NCBI RefSeq assembly: GCF_046600735.1
Contig: NZ_JBJMAW010000002.1
Location: forward strand, 62,001 to 126,000
Reading direction: 5' to 3'
Length of the DNA stretch: 64,000 nt
DNA from: Novilysobacter_A longmucuonensis
GTDB lineage: Bacteria; Pseudomonadota; Gammaproteobacteria; Xanthomonadales; Xanthomonadaceae
Part shown: positions 18,251 through 26,925 of the stretch, piece after piece
Layout: every line of letters begins with the position of its first letter
Numbering within the stretch: position 1 is the first letter of the stretch
Notes under the pieces: model-generated
Databases searched by the model: none
Told to the model about the DNA's origin: nothing
Seen by the model: the letters and a program-made list of their open reading frames with translations, nothing else
Made by a program: the position numbers and the translations under genes

Positions 18251-19540
18251 TCATCGGTCGATCTCGCCGAACACGACGTCATAGGTGCCGATCATCGCCA
18301 CCACGTCGGCCAGCATGTGACCTTTGACGATCTCGTCCATCGAGGACAGATGCGCGAAGCCCGGCGCCCGCAGCTTGCAGCGGAATGGCTTGTTGGCACC
18401 GTCGGAGATCAGGTAACAGGCGAATTCGCCCTTGGGCGCTTCGACCGCGGCATAGGTCTCGCCGGCCGGCACGCAGTAGCCCTCGGTGAACAGCTTGAAG
18501 TGGTGGATCAGCGCTTCCATGTCGTCCTTCATCTCCTCGCGGGAAGGAGGCGCGACCTTGTAGTTGTCGATCATCACCGGGCCGGGGTTGGCCTTCAGCC
18601 ACTTCACGCACTGCTGGACGATGCGGTTGGACTCGCGCATCTCGGCCATGCGTACCAGGTAGCGGTCGTAGCAGTCGCCGTTGGTGCCGACCGGAATGTC
18701 GAAGTCCACCGCGTCGTAGCGTGCATACGGCTGCTTCTTGCGCAGGTCCCAGGCAATGCCGGAGCCGCGGATCATCGGCCCGGTCATGCCCCAGGCGTAG
18801 GCCTGCTCCGGGGTGATCACGCCGACGCCGACGGTGCGCTGCTTCCAGATGCGGTTGTCGGTGAGCAGCGTCTCGTATTCGTCGATACGGCTGGGGAAGT
18901 CGTTGCAGAACGCGTCCAGGTAGTCCAGCAGCGAGCCCTCGCGCCACTCGTTGAAACGCTTGAGCGTCGCGCCCTTGCGCCACGGCGACTCGCGGTACTT
19001 GATCATCTGCGCGGGCAGATCGCGGTACACGCCGCCGGGGCGGTAATAGGTCGCGTGCATGCGCGCGCCACTGACCGCCTCGTAGCAGTCCATCAACTCC
19101 TCGCGCTCGCGGAAGGCGTACAGGAACACCGCCATCGCACCGAGGTCGAGCGCATTGGAGCCGACCCACATCAGGTGGTTCAGGATGCGGGTGATCTCGT
19201 CGAACATCGTGCGGATCCATTGCGCCCGCTCCGGCGCCTCGATCCCCATCAGCGTCTCGATCGCACGCACATAGGCATGCTCGTTACACATCATCGAGAC
19301 GTAGTCCAGACGATCCATGTAGCCGATCGACTGGTTGAACGGCTTGGACTCGCACAATTTTTCGGTGCCACGGTGCAGCAGGCCGATGTGCGGATCGGCG
19401 CGATGCACGGTTTCGCCGTCCATTTCCAGGATCAGGCGCAACACGCCGTGCGCGGCCGGATGCTGCGGGCCGAAGTTCAGCGTGTAGTTGCGGATCTCGG
19501 CGTTGTTGAGACCGGAGGTGCCGGAGACTTGCGCGCTCAT
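18251..19540 (-). CDS. nuoD: NADH-quinone oxidoreductase subunit D
   Basis: Peripheral 49-kDa-type subunit lining the quinone site, related to the large subunit of NiFe hydrogenases but without metal ligands. The 429-residue sequence contains TLNFGPQHPAAHGVLRLILE, HIGLLHRGTEKL and a C-terminus ending FGEIDR, all typical. The quinone-site histidine (GPQHPAAHG) and tyrosine (SIGYMDRLDYV) regions are intact. Confidence 0.97.
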   Translation of the reverse strand: MSAQVSGTSGLNNAEIRNYTLNFGPQHPAAHGVLRLILEMDGETVHRADPHIGLLHRGTEKLCESKPFNQSIGYMDRLDYVSMMCNEHAYVRAIETLMGIEAPERAQWIRTMFDEITRILNHLMWVGSNALDLGAMAVFLYAFREREELMDCYEAVSGARMHATYYRPGGVYRDLPAQMIKYRESPWRKGATLKRFNEWREGSLLDYLDAFCNDFPSRIDEYETLLTDNRIWKQRTVGVGVITPEQAYAWGMTGPMIRGSGIAWDLRKKQPYARYDAVDFDIPVGTNGDCYDRYLVRMAEMRESNRIVQQCVKWLKANPGPVMIDNYKVAPPSREEMKDDMEALIHHFKLFTEGYCVPAGETYAAVEAPKGEFACYLISDGANKPFRCKLRAPGFAHLSSMDEIVKGHMLADVVAMIGTYDVVFGEIDR

Positions 19541-19561
19541 GCGGCACCTCCCGCAAAGGCC

Positions 19562-19582
19562 GGGACCGGGGACCCGGGACCC
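19562..19582. repeat. Short GGGACC heptamer run in the nuoC-nuoD spacer
   Basis: Three units (GGGACCG, GGGACCC, GGGACCC) lie between nuoC and nuoD. No complementary arm is present here, unlike the other nuo spacers. Confidence 0.7.
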
Positions 19583-19598
19583 GCTCGACGAATCGCCA

Positions 19599-20342
19599 TC
19601 ACTTCTTCACCTCACGGCGCTGCGCGGATTCGCCCACTGCCGTCTGGTAGCGCGCGTCGTCGCGGATCACCCGCGGCACCAGCACGCGCGGCTCGATCGA
19701 GACCGGCTGATAGATCACGCGTTGCTTCTCGGCGTCGTAGCGCACCTCGACGTTGCCGATCAGCGGGAAGTCCTTGCGGAACGGGTGGCCGACGAAGCCA
19801 TAGTCGGTGAGGATGCGGCGCAGGTCCGGGTGGCCGTCGAAGATGATGCCGAACAGGTCGAACGCCTCGCGCTCGAACCAGTTGGCGCCGGCCCAGATCG
19901 AGGTCAGCGAGTCCACCACCGGCAGGTCGTCGTTGTCGGCGAAGGTGCGCAGGCGCAGGCGCTGGTTGTGCTGGTATGACAACAGGTGCGCGACCGCAGC
20001 AAAGCGGTGCTCGGGCAGATCCGCCGCGCCGTTGGGCTGTTCGCCCCAGGCGAAGCGGCCGGCGCCCTGCCCTTCGACACCGCGCGAGAAACCCTCCGAG
20101 GACACGTCGGTGTCCCACTCGTCGCTGCCGTAGCTCAGGTAGTCCACGCCACTGACATCGACCAGCTGCTCGAAACCGAACTCGTCGCGCAACGCGCGCG
20201 CGGCGGCCAGCCAGTCGGCCGGCGACACGTCGAGCGTGACCTCGCCGCGCGGCTCGGCCACTGTGACCAGCGCATCGCCCGACATGCCGGTCGAGAACCG
20301 CTCGCGCAGGCGCTCGGCGAAATTGATCACGGCGTCGCTCAT
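19599..20342 (-). CDS. nuoC: NADH-quinone oxidoreductase subunit C
   Basis: Peripheral 30-kDa-type subunit of complex I. The family signature ERE-AFDLFGIIFDGHPDLRR and the following TDYGFVGHPFRKDFPLIG are clear. At 247 residues it is somewhat long, with a C-terminal tail (YQTAVGESAQRREVKK). The ATG overlaps the nuoB stop by four bases (ATGA), so translation is coupled. It is a separate gene here, not fused to nuoD as in E. coli. Confidence 0.96.
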   Translation of the reverse strand: MSDAVINFAERLRERFSTGMSGDALVTVAEPRGEVTLDVSPADWLAAARALRDEFGFEQLVDVSGVDYLSYGSDEWDTDVSSEGFSRGVEGQGAGRFAWGEQPNGAADLPEHRFAAVAHLLSYQHNQRLRLRTFADNDDLPVVDSLTSIWAGANWFEREAFDLFGIIFDGHPDLRRILTDYGFVGHPFRKDFPLIGNVEVRYDAEKQRVIYQPVSIEPRVLVPRVIRDDARYQTAVGESAQRREVKK

Positions 20343-20914
20343 CCGCGCATGCCCTGCTTGTTGTCGCCGAAGTTGGTGCCGCGGCGGATTTTCTTCTGCA
20401 ACTGCAGGATGCCGTAGACCAGCGCTTCAGCGGTCGGCGGGCAGCCCGGCACGTAGATGTCGACCGGCACGATGCGATCGCAGCCGCGGACCACCGCATA
20501 GGAGTAGTGGTAGTAGCCGCCGCCGTTGGCGCAGCTGCCCATCGAGATCACCCACTTCGGGTCGGGCATCTGGTCGTAAACCTTGCGCAGCGCCGGCGCC
20601 ATCTTGTTAACCAGCGTGCCGGCCACGATCATCACGTCGGACTGGCGCGGCGACGGACGGAACACCACGCCGTAGCGGTCCAGGTCCAGGCGCGACGCGC
20701 CGGCGTGCATCATCTCGACCGCGCAGCAGGCCAGGCCAAACGTCATCGGCCACATCGACCCGGTGCGCGCCCAGTTCCACAGCGTGTCCAGGTTGGTGGT
20801 GACGAAACCCTGCTGCAGCAGCGGGTTGTCGCCTTCCGGGCGCAGGATGTCGTCAAGCCGCCCTTCCGGCAACGGGTTGTGCATCAACCCCGAGATTTTC
20901 TCGGTAATACCCAT
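20339..20914 (-). CDS. nuoB: NADH-quinone oxidoreductase subunit B (N2 cluster)
   Basis: Subunit that binds the terminal [4Fe-4S] cluster N2, the electron donor to quinone. The ligands are visible: adjacent cysteines in FGLACCAVEMMHAG, the cysteine in MGSCANGGGYYHYSYA and that in VPGCPPTAEALVYG. At 191 residues the length is normal. A 153-bp GC-rich spacer with no recognisable gene separates it from nuoA. Confidence 0.97.
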   Translation of the reverse strand: MGITEKISGLMHNPLPEGRLDDILRPEGDNPLLQQGFVTTNLDTLWNWARTGSMWPMTFGLACCAVEMMHAGASRLDLDRYGVVFRPSPRQSDVMIVAGTLVNKMAPALRKVYDQMPDPKWVISMGSCANGGGYYHYSYAVVRGCDRIVPVDIYVPGCPPTAEALVYGILQLQKKIRRGTNFGDNKQGMRG

Positions 20915-21067
20915 GTCAGGAGTACTCCATCGGAACGGCGCCTCGGCACAGGGATGTGACGACGCGACAAGCGCGCCAGCGGTGGTCGCGGCGAGCGGGC
21001 GCGGCTTGGCCGCGTTCGTTCGCGCGCCAGCCGCGGCAGGATGCCCGGTCTGGCGCTACGACACGCC

Positions 21068-21424
21068 TCACTCCCATTCCAGCGCTCCCTTCTTCCACAC
21101 GTAGATGAAGCCCAGGAAAAGCATGCTGGCGAAGATGCCCATTTCGACCAGGCCGATGATGCCGAGATCGCGGAACACCGTCGCCCACGGCACGATGAAG
21201 ATGATTTCCAGATCGAAGATGATGAACTGGATGGCGATCAGGTAGTAGCGCACGTCGAACTGCATGCGCGCGTCCTCGAAGGGCGCAAAGCCGCTCTCGT
21301 AGGGCGACAGCTTGGCCGCGGTCGGACGCTTGGGCCCGAGCGTGTGGCCTACCACCAGAAGGGCGACACCAATGGCGCTGGCGACGATCAGGAACAGCAG
21401 GGTCGGCAGGTATTCGGCCAGCAC
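21068..21424 (-). CDS. nuoA: NADH-quinone oxidoreductase subunit A
   Basis: Three-helix membrane subunit and first gene of the complex I operon. The product contains KLSPYESGFAPFEDARMQFD and FDVRYYLIAIQFIIFDLEII, the family signature, and ends FIYVWKKGALEWE. I prefer the GTG giving MLAEYLPTLLFLIV, which matches relatives; another GTG four codons upstream (21436) is possible and neither has a strong ribosome-binding site. No clear promoter is visible in the 190-bp spacer to tRNA-Leu. Confidence 0.94.
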   Translation of the reverse strand: MLAEYLPTLLFLIVASAIGVALLVVGHTLGPKRPTAAKLSPYESGFAPFEDARMQFDVRYYLIAIQFIIFDLEIIFIVPWATVFRDLGIIGLVEMGIFASMLFLGFIYVWKKGALEWE

Positions 21425-21591
21425 GTGTGTTCTCACTGAGAGCGGAAAACGGATAACAGCAAGGGGTCAACGGAAGAAGCCGCCATTGGACGCTTCATTT
21501 ATCGCCAGCCTGTGCCGTCACCGCTCACTTGGCTGTGAACACGGATGGACGGCAGGCGGATGGAAGGAGCCGCGCGGGCCCTGCTTCTTCC

Positions 21592-21626
21592 ATTTACTGT
21601 TCACTGTTTGCCATTCACTGCATTCA
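21592..21626. repeat. Degenerate TTCACTG heptamer run before nuoA
   Basis: Units ATTTACT, GTTCACT, GTTTGCC, ATTCACT and GCATTCA follow each other with a 7-bp period, ending at the tRNA-Leu 3' end. The spacer also holds weak GGATGGA-type repeats. Confidence 0.5.
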
Positions 21627-21628
21627 AT

Positions 21629-21714
21629 TGGTGCCCAAGGGGGGACTCGAACCCCCACGACCTAAGTCGCTACCACCTCAAGGTAGTGCGTCTACCAAAT
21701 TCCGCCACCTGGGC
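21629..21714 (-). tRNA. leuU: tRNA-Leu (GAG)
   Basis: An 86-nt class II tRNA with encoded CCA, acceptor stem GCCCAGG/CCTTGGGC-type pairing, a long variable arm and anticodon loop TTGAGGT (anticodon GAG, reading CUC/CUU). It directly follows secG, the same arrangement as leuU after secG in E. coli. No promoter of its own is evident, so it is probably processed from a tpiA-secG transcript. Confidence 0.96.
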
Positions 21715-21848
21715 AAATCAAAAACCGGTCGTCCGACCGCGGATCCGTGCGCACCCACCGAATCCGTTCCGACCATCGCTGATCGGGGCGCCGGCTGATC
21801 CTGCCGGCCGCCTTTCAAACCAAAAACGAGCTGCCGCCTGGCGCGGAC

Positions 21849-22301
21849 TCAGTCGGCCGGCGGGGGCGCATCCTGCGCCGGAGGCGGCTCGACCGGCAAT
21901 GCCGGCACGGCGCTGTCAGCGGCCGGCGCCTGCGGGACGGAGTCGGCCGGCGCCTGCTGGACCGGCGCGCTCGGCACCGCGGTGCCACCATCCTGCGGCG
22001 TGGCGGGCACCACCGGCGCCTGCGACATCACGCCCAGGTCCTGATCGAACTGCTGCGCCCCGCCGCTGGCCAGGTCCGTCGCCCGGTAGGCCATGAACAG
22101 GCTGATCGCGAAAAACGTGATGCCCAGCCACTTGGTGGCCTTGGACAGGAAGTTGGATGCGCCGCGCGAGCCGAACACGGTCGCCGAGGCGCCGCCGCCG
22201 AAACCCGAGCCCGCCTGCGCACCCGCGCCGCGTTGCATCAGGATCAGCGCGACCATCGAGATCGCGATCAACACGTAGATGACGTTGAGGAACAACAGCA
22301 T
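21849..22301 (-). CDS. secG: Preprotein translocase subunit SecG
   Basis: Small inner-membrane subunit of the SecYEG translocon. The start MLLFLNVIYVLIAISMVALI opens the first helix; the conserved cytoplasmic loop LMQRGAGAQAGSGFGGGAS and second helix (WLGITFFAISLFMAYRAT) follow. The last ~65 residues are a Pro/Ala/Asp-rich low-complexity tail, which accounts for the length of 150 residues against about 110 in E. coli. It lies about 58 bp after tpiA and before tRNA-Leu. Confidence 0.95.
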   Translation of the reverse strand: MLLFLNVIYVLIAISMVALILMQRGAGAQAGSGFGGGASATVFGSRGASNFLSKATKWLGITFFAISLFMAYRATDLASGGAQQFDQDLGVMSQAPVVPATPQDGGTAVPSAPVQQAPADSVPQAPAADSAVPALPVEPPPAQDAPPPAD

Positions 22302-22359
22302 CGGGGAACTCTTTAGCGTTTGGCTTGCGTTTGGACGCCAACCGGAAGCCGGCGGGCCA

Positions 22360-23109
22360 TCAGGGCGCCATCGCGGCTGCGATGGCATTGAAGTCGGCGG
22401 CGACCAGCGAAGCCCCACCGACCAGGCCGCCATCGACATCGGGCTGCGAGAACAGCGCCGCGGCGTTGCCGGCCTTCACGCTACCGCCGTAAAGGATCGG
22501 CAGCGAGCCAGCGATTCTAGCATCCTGCGCGGCCAGTTCGCTACGGATGAACGCATGCACCGCCTGCGCCTGCTCGGGGCTCGCGGTCTTGCCGGTGCCG
22601 ATCGCCCATACCGGCTCGTAGGCGAGGATCGCACCGTCGAACGCCGCGGCATCCTGCGCCAGCAGCGGCGCGAGTTGCGACTGCAGGCGGCGCTCGGTCT
22701 GGCCATTCTCGCGCTGCTCGAGGGTCTCGCCAATGCACAGGATCGGGGTCAGCCCGGCCTGTTTCGCGGCGAGGAACTTGCGTGCGACCAGTTCGCTGGT
22801 TTCGCCGTGGTGCTCGCGGCGCTCGGAATGACCGACCAGCACGTAGCGCGCGCCGACCTCCAGCAGCATCGCGGCGGAGACCTCGCCGGTGTAGGCACCT
22901 TGGTCGTTGACGCTGACGTCCTGTGCCCCGAACAGCAGGCCGTGATCGCCGTAGCGCGCGGCCAGCTCGGCCAGATACGGCAGCGGCGGCAGGATGAGCC
23001 GCTCCACTCCATGCGGCTGCGCCGCGGCGGCCACCGCGTCGAGCAGCTCGCCCGCGAACGCGCGACTGCCCTGCAGTTTCCAGTTACCCGCGACGATCTT
23101 GCGGCGCAT
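22360..23109 (-). CDS. tpiA: Triosephosphate isomerase
   Basis: Glycolytic/gluconeogenic enzyme interconverting dihydroxyacetone phosphate and glyceraldehyde 3-phosphate. The 249-residue TIM barrel starts MRRKIVAGNWKLQG with the substrate-binding lysine, has the electrophilic histidine in LVGHSERREHHGE and the catalytic glutamate in AYEPVWAIGTGK, and a phosphate loop (ILYGGSVKAGNAA). A strong AAGGAG precedes the ATG. Followed by secG, as in many proteobacteria. Confidence 0.98.
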   Translation of the reverse strand: MRRKIVAGNWKLQGSRAFAGELLDAVAAAAQPHGVERLILPPLPYLAELAARYGDHGLLFGAQDVSVNDQGAYTGEVSAAMLLEVGARYVLVGHSERREHHGETSELVARKFLAAKQAGLTPILCIGETLEQRENGQTERRLQSQLAPLLAQDAAAFDGAILAYEPVWAIGTGKTASPEQAQAVHAFIRSELAAQDARIAGSLPILYGGSVKAGNAAALFSQPDVDGGLVGGASLVAADFNAIAAAMAP

Positions 23110-23135
23110 GCCCGCTCCTTGTTGAGAGTCGCGAA

Positions 23136-23164
23136 AGCCTAGCGGCGCCGGCCGGACGCGGCAA
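23136..23164 (-). promoter_or_regulatory. Possible tpiA promoter
   Basis: On the minus strand TTGCCG and TAGGCT are separated by 17 bp, 27 bp upstream of the tpiA start codon. Matches to consensus are partial; spacing and position are the main support. Confidence 0.35.
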
Positions 23165-23167
23165 GGG

Positions 23168-23611
23168 TCAGGGCTGCTCGACGATGTCCGCGTGCATCGG
23201 TGCCAGCCGCCGCAGCAGGCGGTTCTGCGCGGTCACCGGAATGTCGTTGTTGTCCATCGCCGCGATCAGGTCCTCGACCAGTGCATTAAACGCGGCCTCG
23301 TCGATGCCGCGCCCGGCATGCACCGGGCCCATCGGTTCGCCGGTATACACGCACGGACCGCCCGATTCGGCACATATCTGCTCGATGAGCTTTTCACGGA
23401 AGCGGACGATGTCGGTGTCGACGAAGTACCGGTTGATGCGATCGTCCTCGACGATCTCCACGAGCAGGTCGTCGACCAGCGCCTCGACCCCGGCCTGCCC
23501 CCCCAGGCTGCGGTAGAGGCCGCCATCGCCGGCACCGCCGCTCAGGCTGGCACAGGCGGTCAGCAGCGCGGCAAGCGCGCCGGCGAGAACCGAATGACTG
23601 GACGCTCGCAT
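23168..23611 (-). CDS. Group 1 truncated hemoglobin, predicted lipoprotein
   Basis: Small 2-over-2 globin likely to bind heme and O2 or NO. After an N-terminal hydrophobic signal with lipobox LTAC (cysteine near residue 20), the mature part follows the family: LYRSLGGQAGVEALVDDLL, the B-helix INRYF with a tyrosine at the ligand-side position, and the proximal histidine in MGPVHAGRGID. The ATG 10 bp after the DUF3034 stop is chosen over an in-frame TTG upstream. Most truncated hemoglobins are cytoplasmic, so a lipidated, exported one is unusual. Last gene of a four-gene cassette. Confidence 0.85.
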   Translation of the reverse strand: MRASSHSVLAGALAALLTACASLSGGAGDGGLYRSLGGQAGVEALVDDLLVEIVEDDRINRYFVDTDIVRFREKLIEQICAESGGPCVYTGEPMGPVHAGRGIDEAAFNALVEDLIAAMDNNDIPVTAQNRLLRRLAPMHADIVEQP

Positions 23612-23620
23612 GCGCAAACC

Positions 23621-24511
23621 TCAGTAGCTCATCTGCAGCGACAGATAGGGGCCGCGCTGCCGGTCCAGCGTCGCCACCGACCCCAGGTCGGCCCAGGCCG
23701 CGACCACTGCGATGCGTTTGTTCGGGAACCACGCCGCGAACACGTCGCGCCAGTCGTCCTCGCGGGCGAAGCCCAGGTTGTCGGGCTTCTGCCGGTATTC
23801 GATCCCGAGCGCCCAATGCGGGTCCGGCATCACCGCCGCCGAGCCTTCCCAGACCAGCGAGCGGCCGCCGCGAAGATCGCCGCCGAACCCCAGCAATCCG
23901 GCCTGGTTGGCGCTGGTGGAACGCAGGGTCGCGTTCAGCAGCAGGTTGTAGCCGGCCGCGCCGCCGAGGAACAGCTTGCTGGCGGCGATGTAGATGTCGG
24001 TGCCACGGTCCTCGCGCGCGCCGACCGCACGCGGCACGTTGAAATCGCGATGGCGCTTGTGCTGCACGCCCAGCGACACCTGCGGCATCGCGCCGTAGAC
24101 CAGGTCACCGGCCAGGCGCAGCTTGGCCCCGATCACGTCCTGCCGGAAGTGGTCCACCGGCAGCGCCAGTTGCCGCTGCAACGTGCCCAGGCCGATGCGC
24201 TGGCGGGCGAGCGACAGCTCCAGTCGGTTGCCGAAGCCGTAGGCCGCGCCCACGCTGTCGAGTGAGTAGTCGCCGGTGTCCAGGTGGGTACGGAACGCGG
24301 TGCCGCCGTGCTGCTCGCGGGTGCCGTAGCCGGCGATCACCGCCCACGGCACGATGCCGCCGCCCGCGGCCCCTTCGGCCTGGGTCGCACCGCCGGTGGC
24401 GAGCAGTCGGCCATCGCCGGCGAGGGCGGGCAGTGCCGCCAACGTGGCCAGGCACAGCGCCCAGACCGCGAGACAGCAGCGCCGGCAGGCCAGACTGCCC
24501 CGCCTGCGCAT
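23621..24511 (-). CDS. DUF3034 family secreted protein
   Basis: A 296-residue protein with a signal peptide (hydrophobic CCLAVWALCLATLAALPALA, mature from about residue 32). The rest is rich in short alternating hydrophobic/polar stretches (GAAYGFGNRLELSLARQRIG, LGIEYRQKPDNLGF) and ends PYLSLQMSY, an aromatic C-terminus as in outer-membrane beta barrels. It resembles the DUF3034 family; function is unknown. Its ATG overlaps the stop of the upstream GGDEF-EAL gene (TGATG), so the two are translated together. An outer-membrane location is an inference from this pattern. Confidence 0.8.
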   Translation of the reverse strand: MRRRGSLACRRCCLAVWALCLATLAALPALAGDGRLLATGGATQAEGAAGGGIVPWAVIAGYGTREQHGGTAFRTHLDTGDYSLDSVGAAYGFGNRLELSLARQRIGLGTLQRQLALPVDHFRQDVIGAKLRLAGDLVYGAMPQVSLGVQHKRHRDFNVPRAVGAREDRGTDIYIAASKLFLGGAAGYNLLLNATLRSTSANQAGLLGFGGDLRGGRSLVWEGSAAVMPDPHWALGIEYRQKPDNLGFAREDDWRDVFAAWFPNKRIAVVAAWADLGSVATLDRQRGPYLSLQMSY

Positions 24512-26925
24512 CAAGCCGTCACCGCGGCAGTCTCGGCATAGCGCTCACACCAGTCGATGAAGCCGGGCGCGCACAGCGGCGCGGTGAACAGGAAGCCCTG
24601 CGCCATGTCGCAGCCGTAGCGCTGCAGCAACGCCAGACTGCCCGCCGTCTCGACCCCTTCGGCGATCACCCGCAGCCCCATGTTGTGGCCGATCTCGATT
24701 GCCGAGCGCACGATCACCGCGCCGTCGCTGCCCTCGGTCAACCCGGTGACGAAGCTCTTGTCTATCTTGATTTCGTCCACCGGCAGGCGCCGCAGCTGCG
24801 CCAGCGAGGAGTGGCCGGTCCCGAAATCGTCGATCGACAGGCGCACGCCATGCTCGCGCAGCCGCTGCAGGACCTTAATGGCGGCATTGATATCGCGCAT
24901 CAACGTGCTTTCGGTGATCTCGATGATCAGCTTGCCCGGCGCCACCCCATGCAGTGCCAGCATGCCAAGCACGACCTCCGGGAATCCGCTGTCGAGCAGG
25001 TCGATCGAGGAGATGTTGACCGCCAGCGCGATGTCCATGCCCTGGTCCAGCCACAGCCTTTGCTGCTGCAGGCTGCGGTCCAGGACGAACCGGGTGAGTT
25101 CGTGGATCAGGCCGGTGCGCTCGGCCAGCGGTACGAACTCGTCCGGCCGGACCCAGCCGAAATGCGGGTGCGCCCAGCGGATCAGCGCCTCGGCATGGGC
25201 CACCCGTCCACTGGCCAGCTCGATCTTGGGCTGGAACACCATGCTCAACTCGCCCCGGCTGAAGGCCAGGCGCAGGTCGGCGACCAAAGTCAGTTGCCGC
25301 AGATGCACCTCGTCGTGGCCGGACTGGTACAGCACGACGCCGGCATGCACGTCCTTGGCCTCGTACATCGCGATGTCGGCGCGGCGCAGCAGCATATCCG
25401 GGGTGTCGCCGTGTTCGGGGTACATCGACACCCCGACGCTGACATCCAGGCTGACCTGGGTACCGCTCAGCCGCAGCGGCGCGCGCAGGGTCTCGACCAG
25501 GGCGCGCGCGCGTTCGAGCGCGAACCCGGTATCGACATCCTCCAGCACCACCATGAACTCGTCGCCACCGAGCCGCGCGAGCAGGTCATCGCCACGCAGG
25601 GCGCCGCGCAGCAGGCCCGCCACCACCACCAGCACCTCGTCGCCGCAGTCATGGCCGAGGGTGTCGTTGATCTGCCTGAAGCGGTCCAGGTCGAGCATGA
25701 TCACGGCACATGAGGTCGCCGCGCATGACGTGTCCAAGGCCCTGCCGCGTGCGCGTTCGATCAGCGCCTGCATCTCGACCAGGGCCTGGCCGCGGTTGGG
25801 CAGATTGGTCAGGCCGTCGTGCCGGGCCTGGTGCAGGATGTGTTGCTCGCGCTCGGCGATGCCTGCCTGCATACGGTTGAACGCAACCGCCAGTTCACCC
25901 AGCTCGTCGCGCCCAAGCGCCGGCAACGGCTGGTGGTAGTCGCCCGTTTCGATGCGGCGGGCGGCCTGTGCCAGTTGCGCCACCGGGCGGCTGACGCCCC
26001 GTCCGATCAGCGTGGCGACGATCAGCGCCAGCAGCGCCGCGGCGGCGGACAGCCCGATGATCTGGCGCTCGAGCCGGCGGAACGGCGCCACCACTTCGTC
26101 GCGGGCCGCCAGCAACAACACCCGGACCGCACCGCTGTCGCCGTGGGCAATCGTCGGCAGCAGTGCGAATCCCGCCCCGTCGAGGTCGAGCCTGGTCTTG
26201 CCGCTGCGCCTGCCGCCGGCTGCGTCGCGCAACGGCGCCGCTTGCGCGAGCGCGATCCGCGCAGCGCGCGGCAAGCTGCTCGCATCGATCGCATGTGCGG
26301 CGTTCCCGCCGTCGCGCACCAGCGCCAGGTGCAGGCCTGCCAGACCCAGGAACTCGATGGCGAAGGCATCATCGAGTTCGCGCCCCATCGCGACCCAGCC
26401 GACACGCGTCGGTGCATTGATCGGCACCATCGCCATCAGGTAAAGGCGCTCCTGGAGCACCACCACACCGGCGGCACTGCCGGCCCGCTCGGCACGCGCA
26501 TGAAGCGGCGACAACGCGCTGGACTGGCCGGCGCGCGATCCGACCAGGTCGCTCGCCAGCACGTCCCCGGCCGGATCCAGCAGCAGCCCCAGCGAGGCAC
26601 CGATCCTCTGGCCGTGGTTGGCCAACGCCGATACCACCGTGGCCTCGTCGCCGGTCGCGACCGCCGCCCTGAAGCCGAAATCATCGGCCAGCACCGCCAC
26701 CGAGTCGCTCAATTGGTCGCGGCGGGTGGTGTAGTAGCTTTCCCAGACGCGCTCGCCGACCGCCAGGTCGTGGTCGAGGCGGGCACCGACCGCGCGGTCC
26801 ACCGCCAGGTTGACCACCACCAGGGTGGCCGCCAGCGTCGCCAGCAGGGCGAGCGCCAGCAGCGCCAGCACCTTGGCCTGAAATCCGAACAGCCGGCTTC
26901 GCGCGGCTGTGCCCTCAGCGCTCAC
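24511..26925 (-). CDS. Membrane-bound GGDEF-EAL cyclic-di-GMP enzyme with HAMP and sensor domain
   Basis: An 804-residue inner-membrane signalling protein. Order: transmembrane helix (about 17-40), periplasmic sensor region (about 45-285, Cache-like by position), second helix, HAMP (about 305-355), GGDEF domain with intact GGDEF (453-457) and an RxxD inhibitory site five residues upstream, then an EAL domain (EAL at 579-581). The phosphodiesterase residues are all present: EALIRW, NISSID, IEITES, DDFGTG, KIDKSF, EGVET. Both synthesis and hydrolysis of c-di-GMP are therefore possible. The GTG start lies inside the end of the upstream cupredoxin gene (11-nt overlap). Confidence 0.92.
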   Translation of the reverse strand: MSAEGTAARSRLFGFQAKVLALLALALLATLAATLVVVNLAVDRAVGARLDHDLAVGERVWESYYTTRRDQLSDSVAVLADDFGFRAAVATGDEATVVSALANHGQRIGASLGLLLDPAGDVLASDLVGSRAGQSSALSPLHARAERAGSAAGVVVLQERLYLMAMVPINAPTRVGWVAMGRELDDAFAIEFLGLAGLHLALVRDGGNAAHAIDASSLPRAARIALAQAAPLRDAAGGRRSGKTRLDLDGAGFALLPTIAHGDSGAVRVLLLAARDEVVAPFRRLERQIIGLSAAAALLALIVATLIGRGVSRPVAQLAQAARRIETGDYHQPLPALGRDELGELAVAFNRMQAGIAEREQHILHQARHDGLTNLPNRGQALVEMQALIERARGRALDTSCAATSCAVIMLDLDRFRQINDTLGHDCGDEVLVVVAGLLRGALRGDDLLARLGGDEFMVVLEDVDTGFALERARALVETLRAPLRLSGTQVSLDVSVGVSMYPEHGDTPDMLLRRADIAMYEAKDVHAGVVLYQSGHDEVHLRQLTLVADLRLAFSRGELSMVFQPKIELASGRVAHAEALIRWAHPHFGWVRPDEFVPLAERTGLIHELTRFVLDRSLQQQRLWLDQGMDIALAVNISSIDLLDSGFPEVVLGMLALHGVAPGKLIIEITESTLMRDINAAIKVLQRLREHGVRLSIDDFGTGHSSLAQLRRLPVDEIKIDKSFVTGLTEGSDGAVIVRSAIEIGHNMGLRVIAEGVETAGSLALLQRYGCDMAQGFLFTAPLCAPGFIDWCERYAETAAVTA

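Noticed and set aside
22302..22439. Upstream extension of secG
   Set aside because: The extra ~46 residues run into the end of tpiA antisense-like composition; SecG begins at the hydrophobic MLLFLNVIYV.
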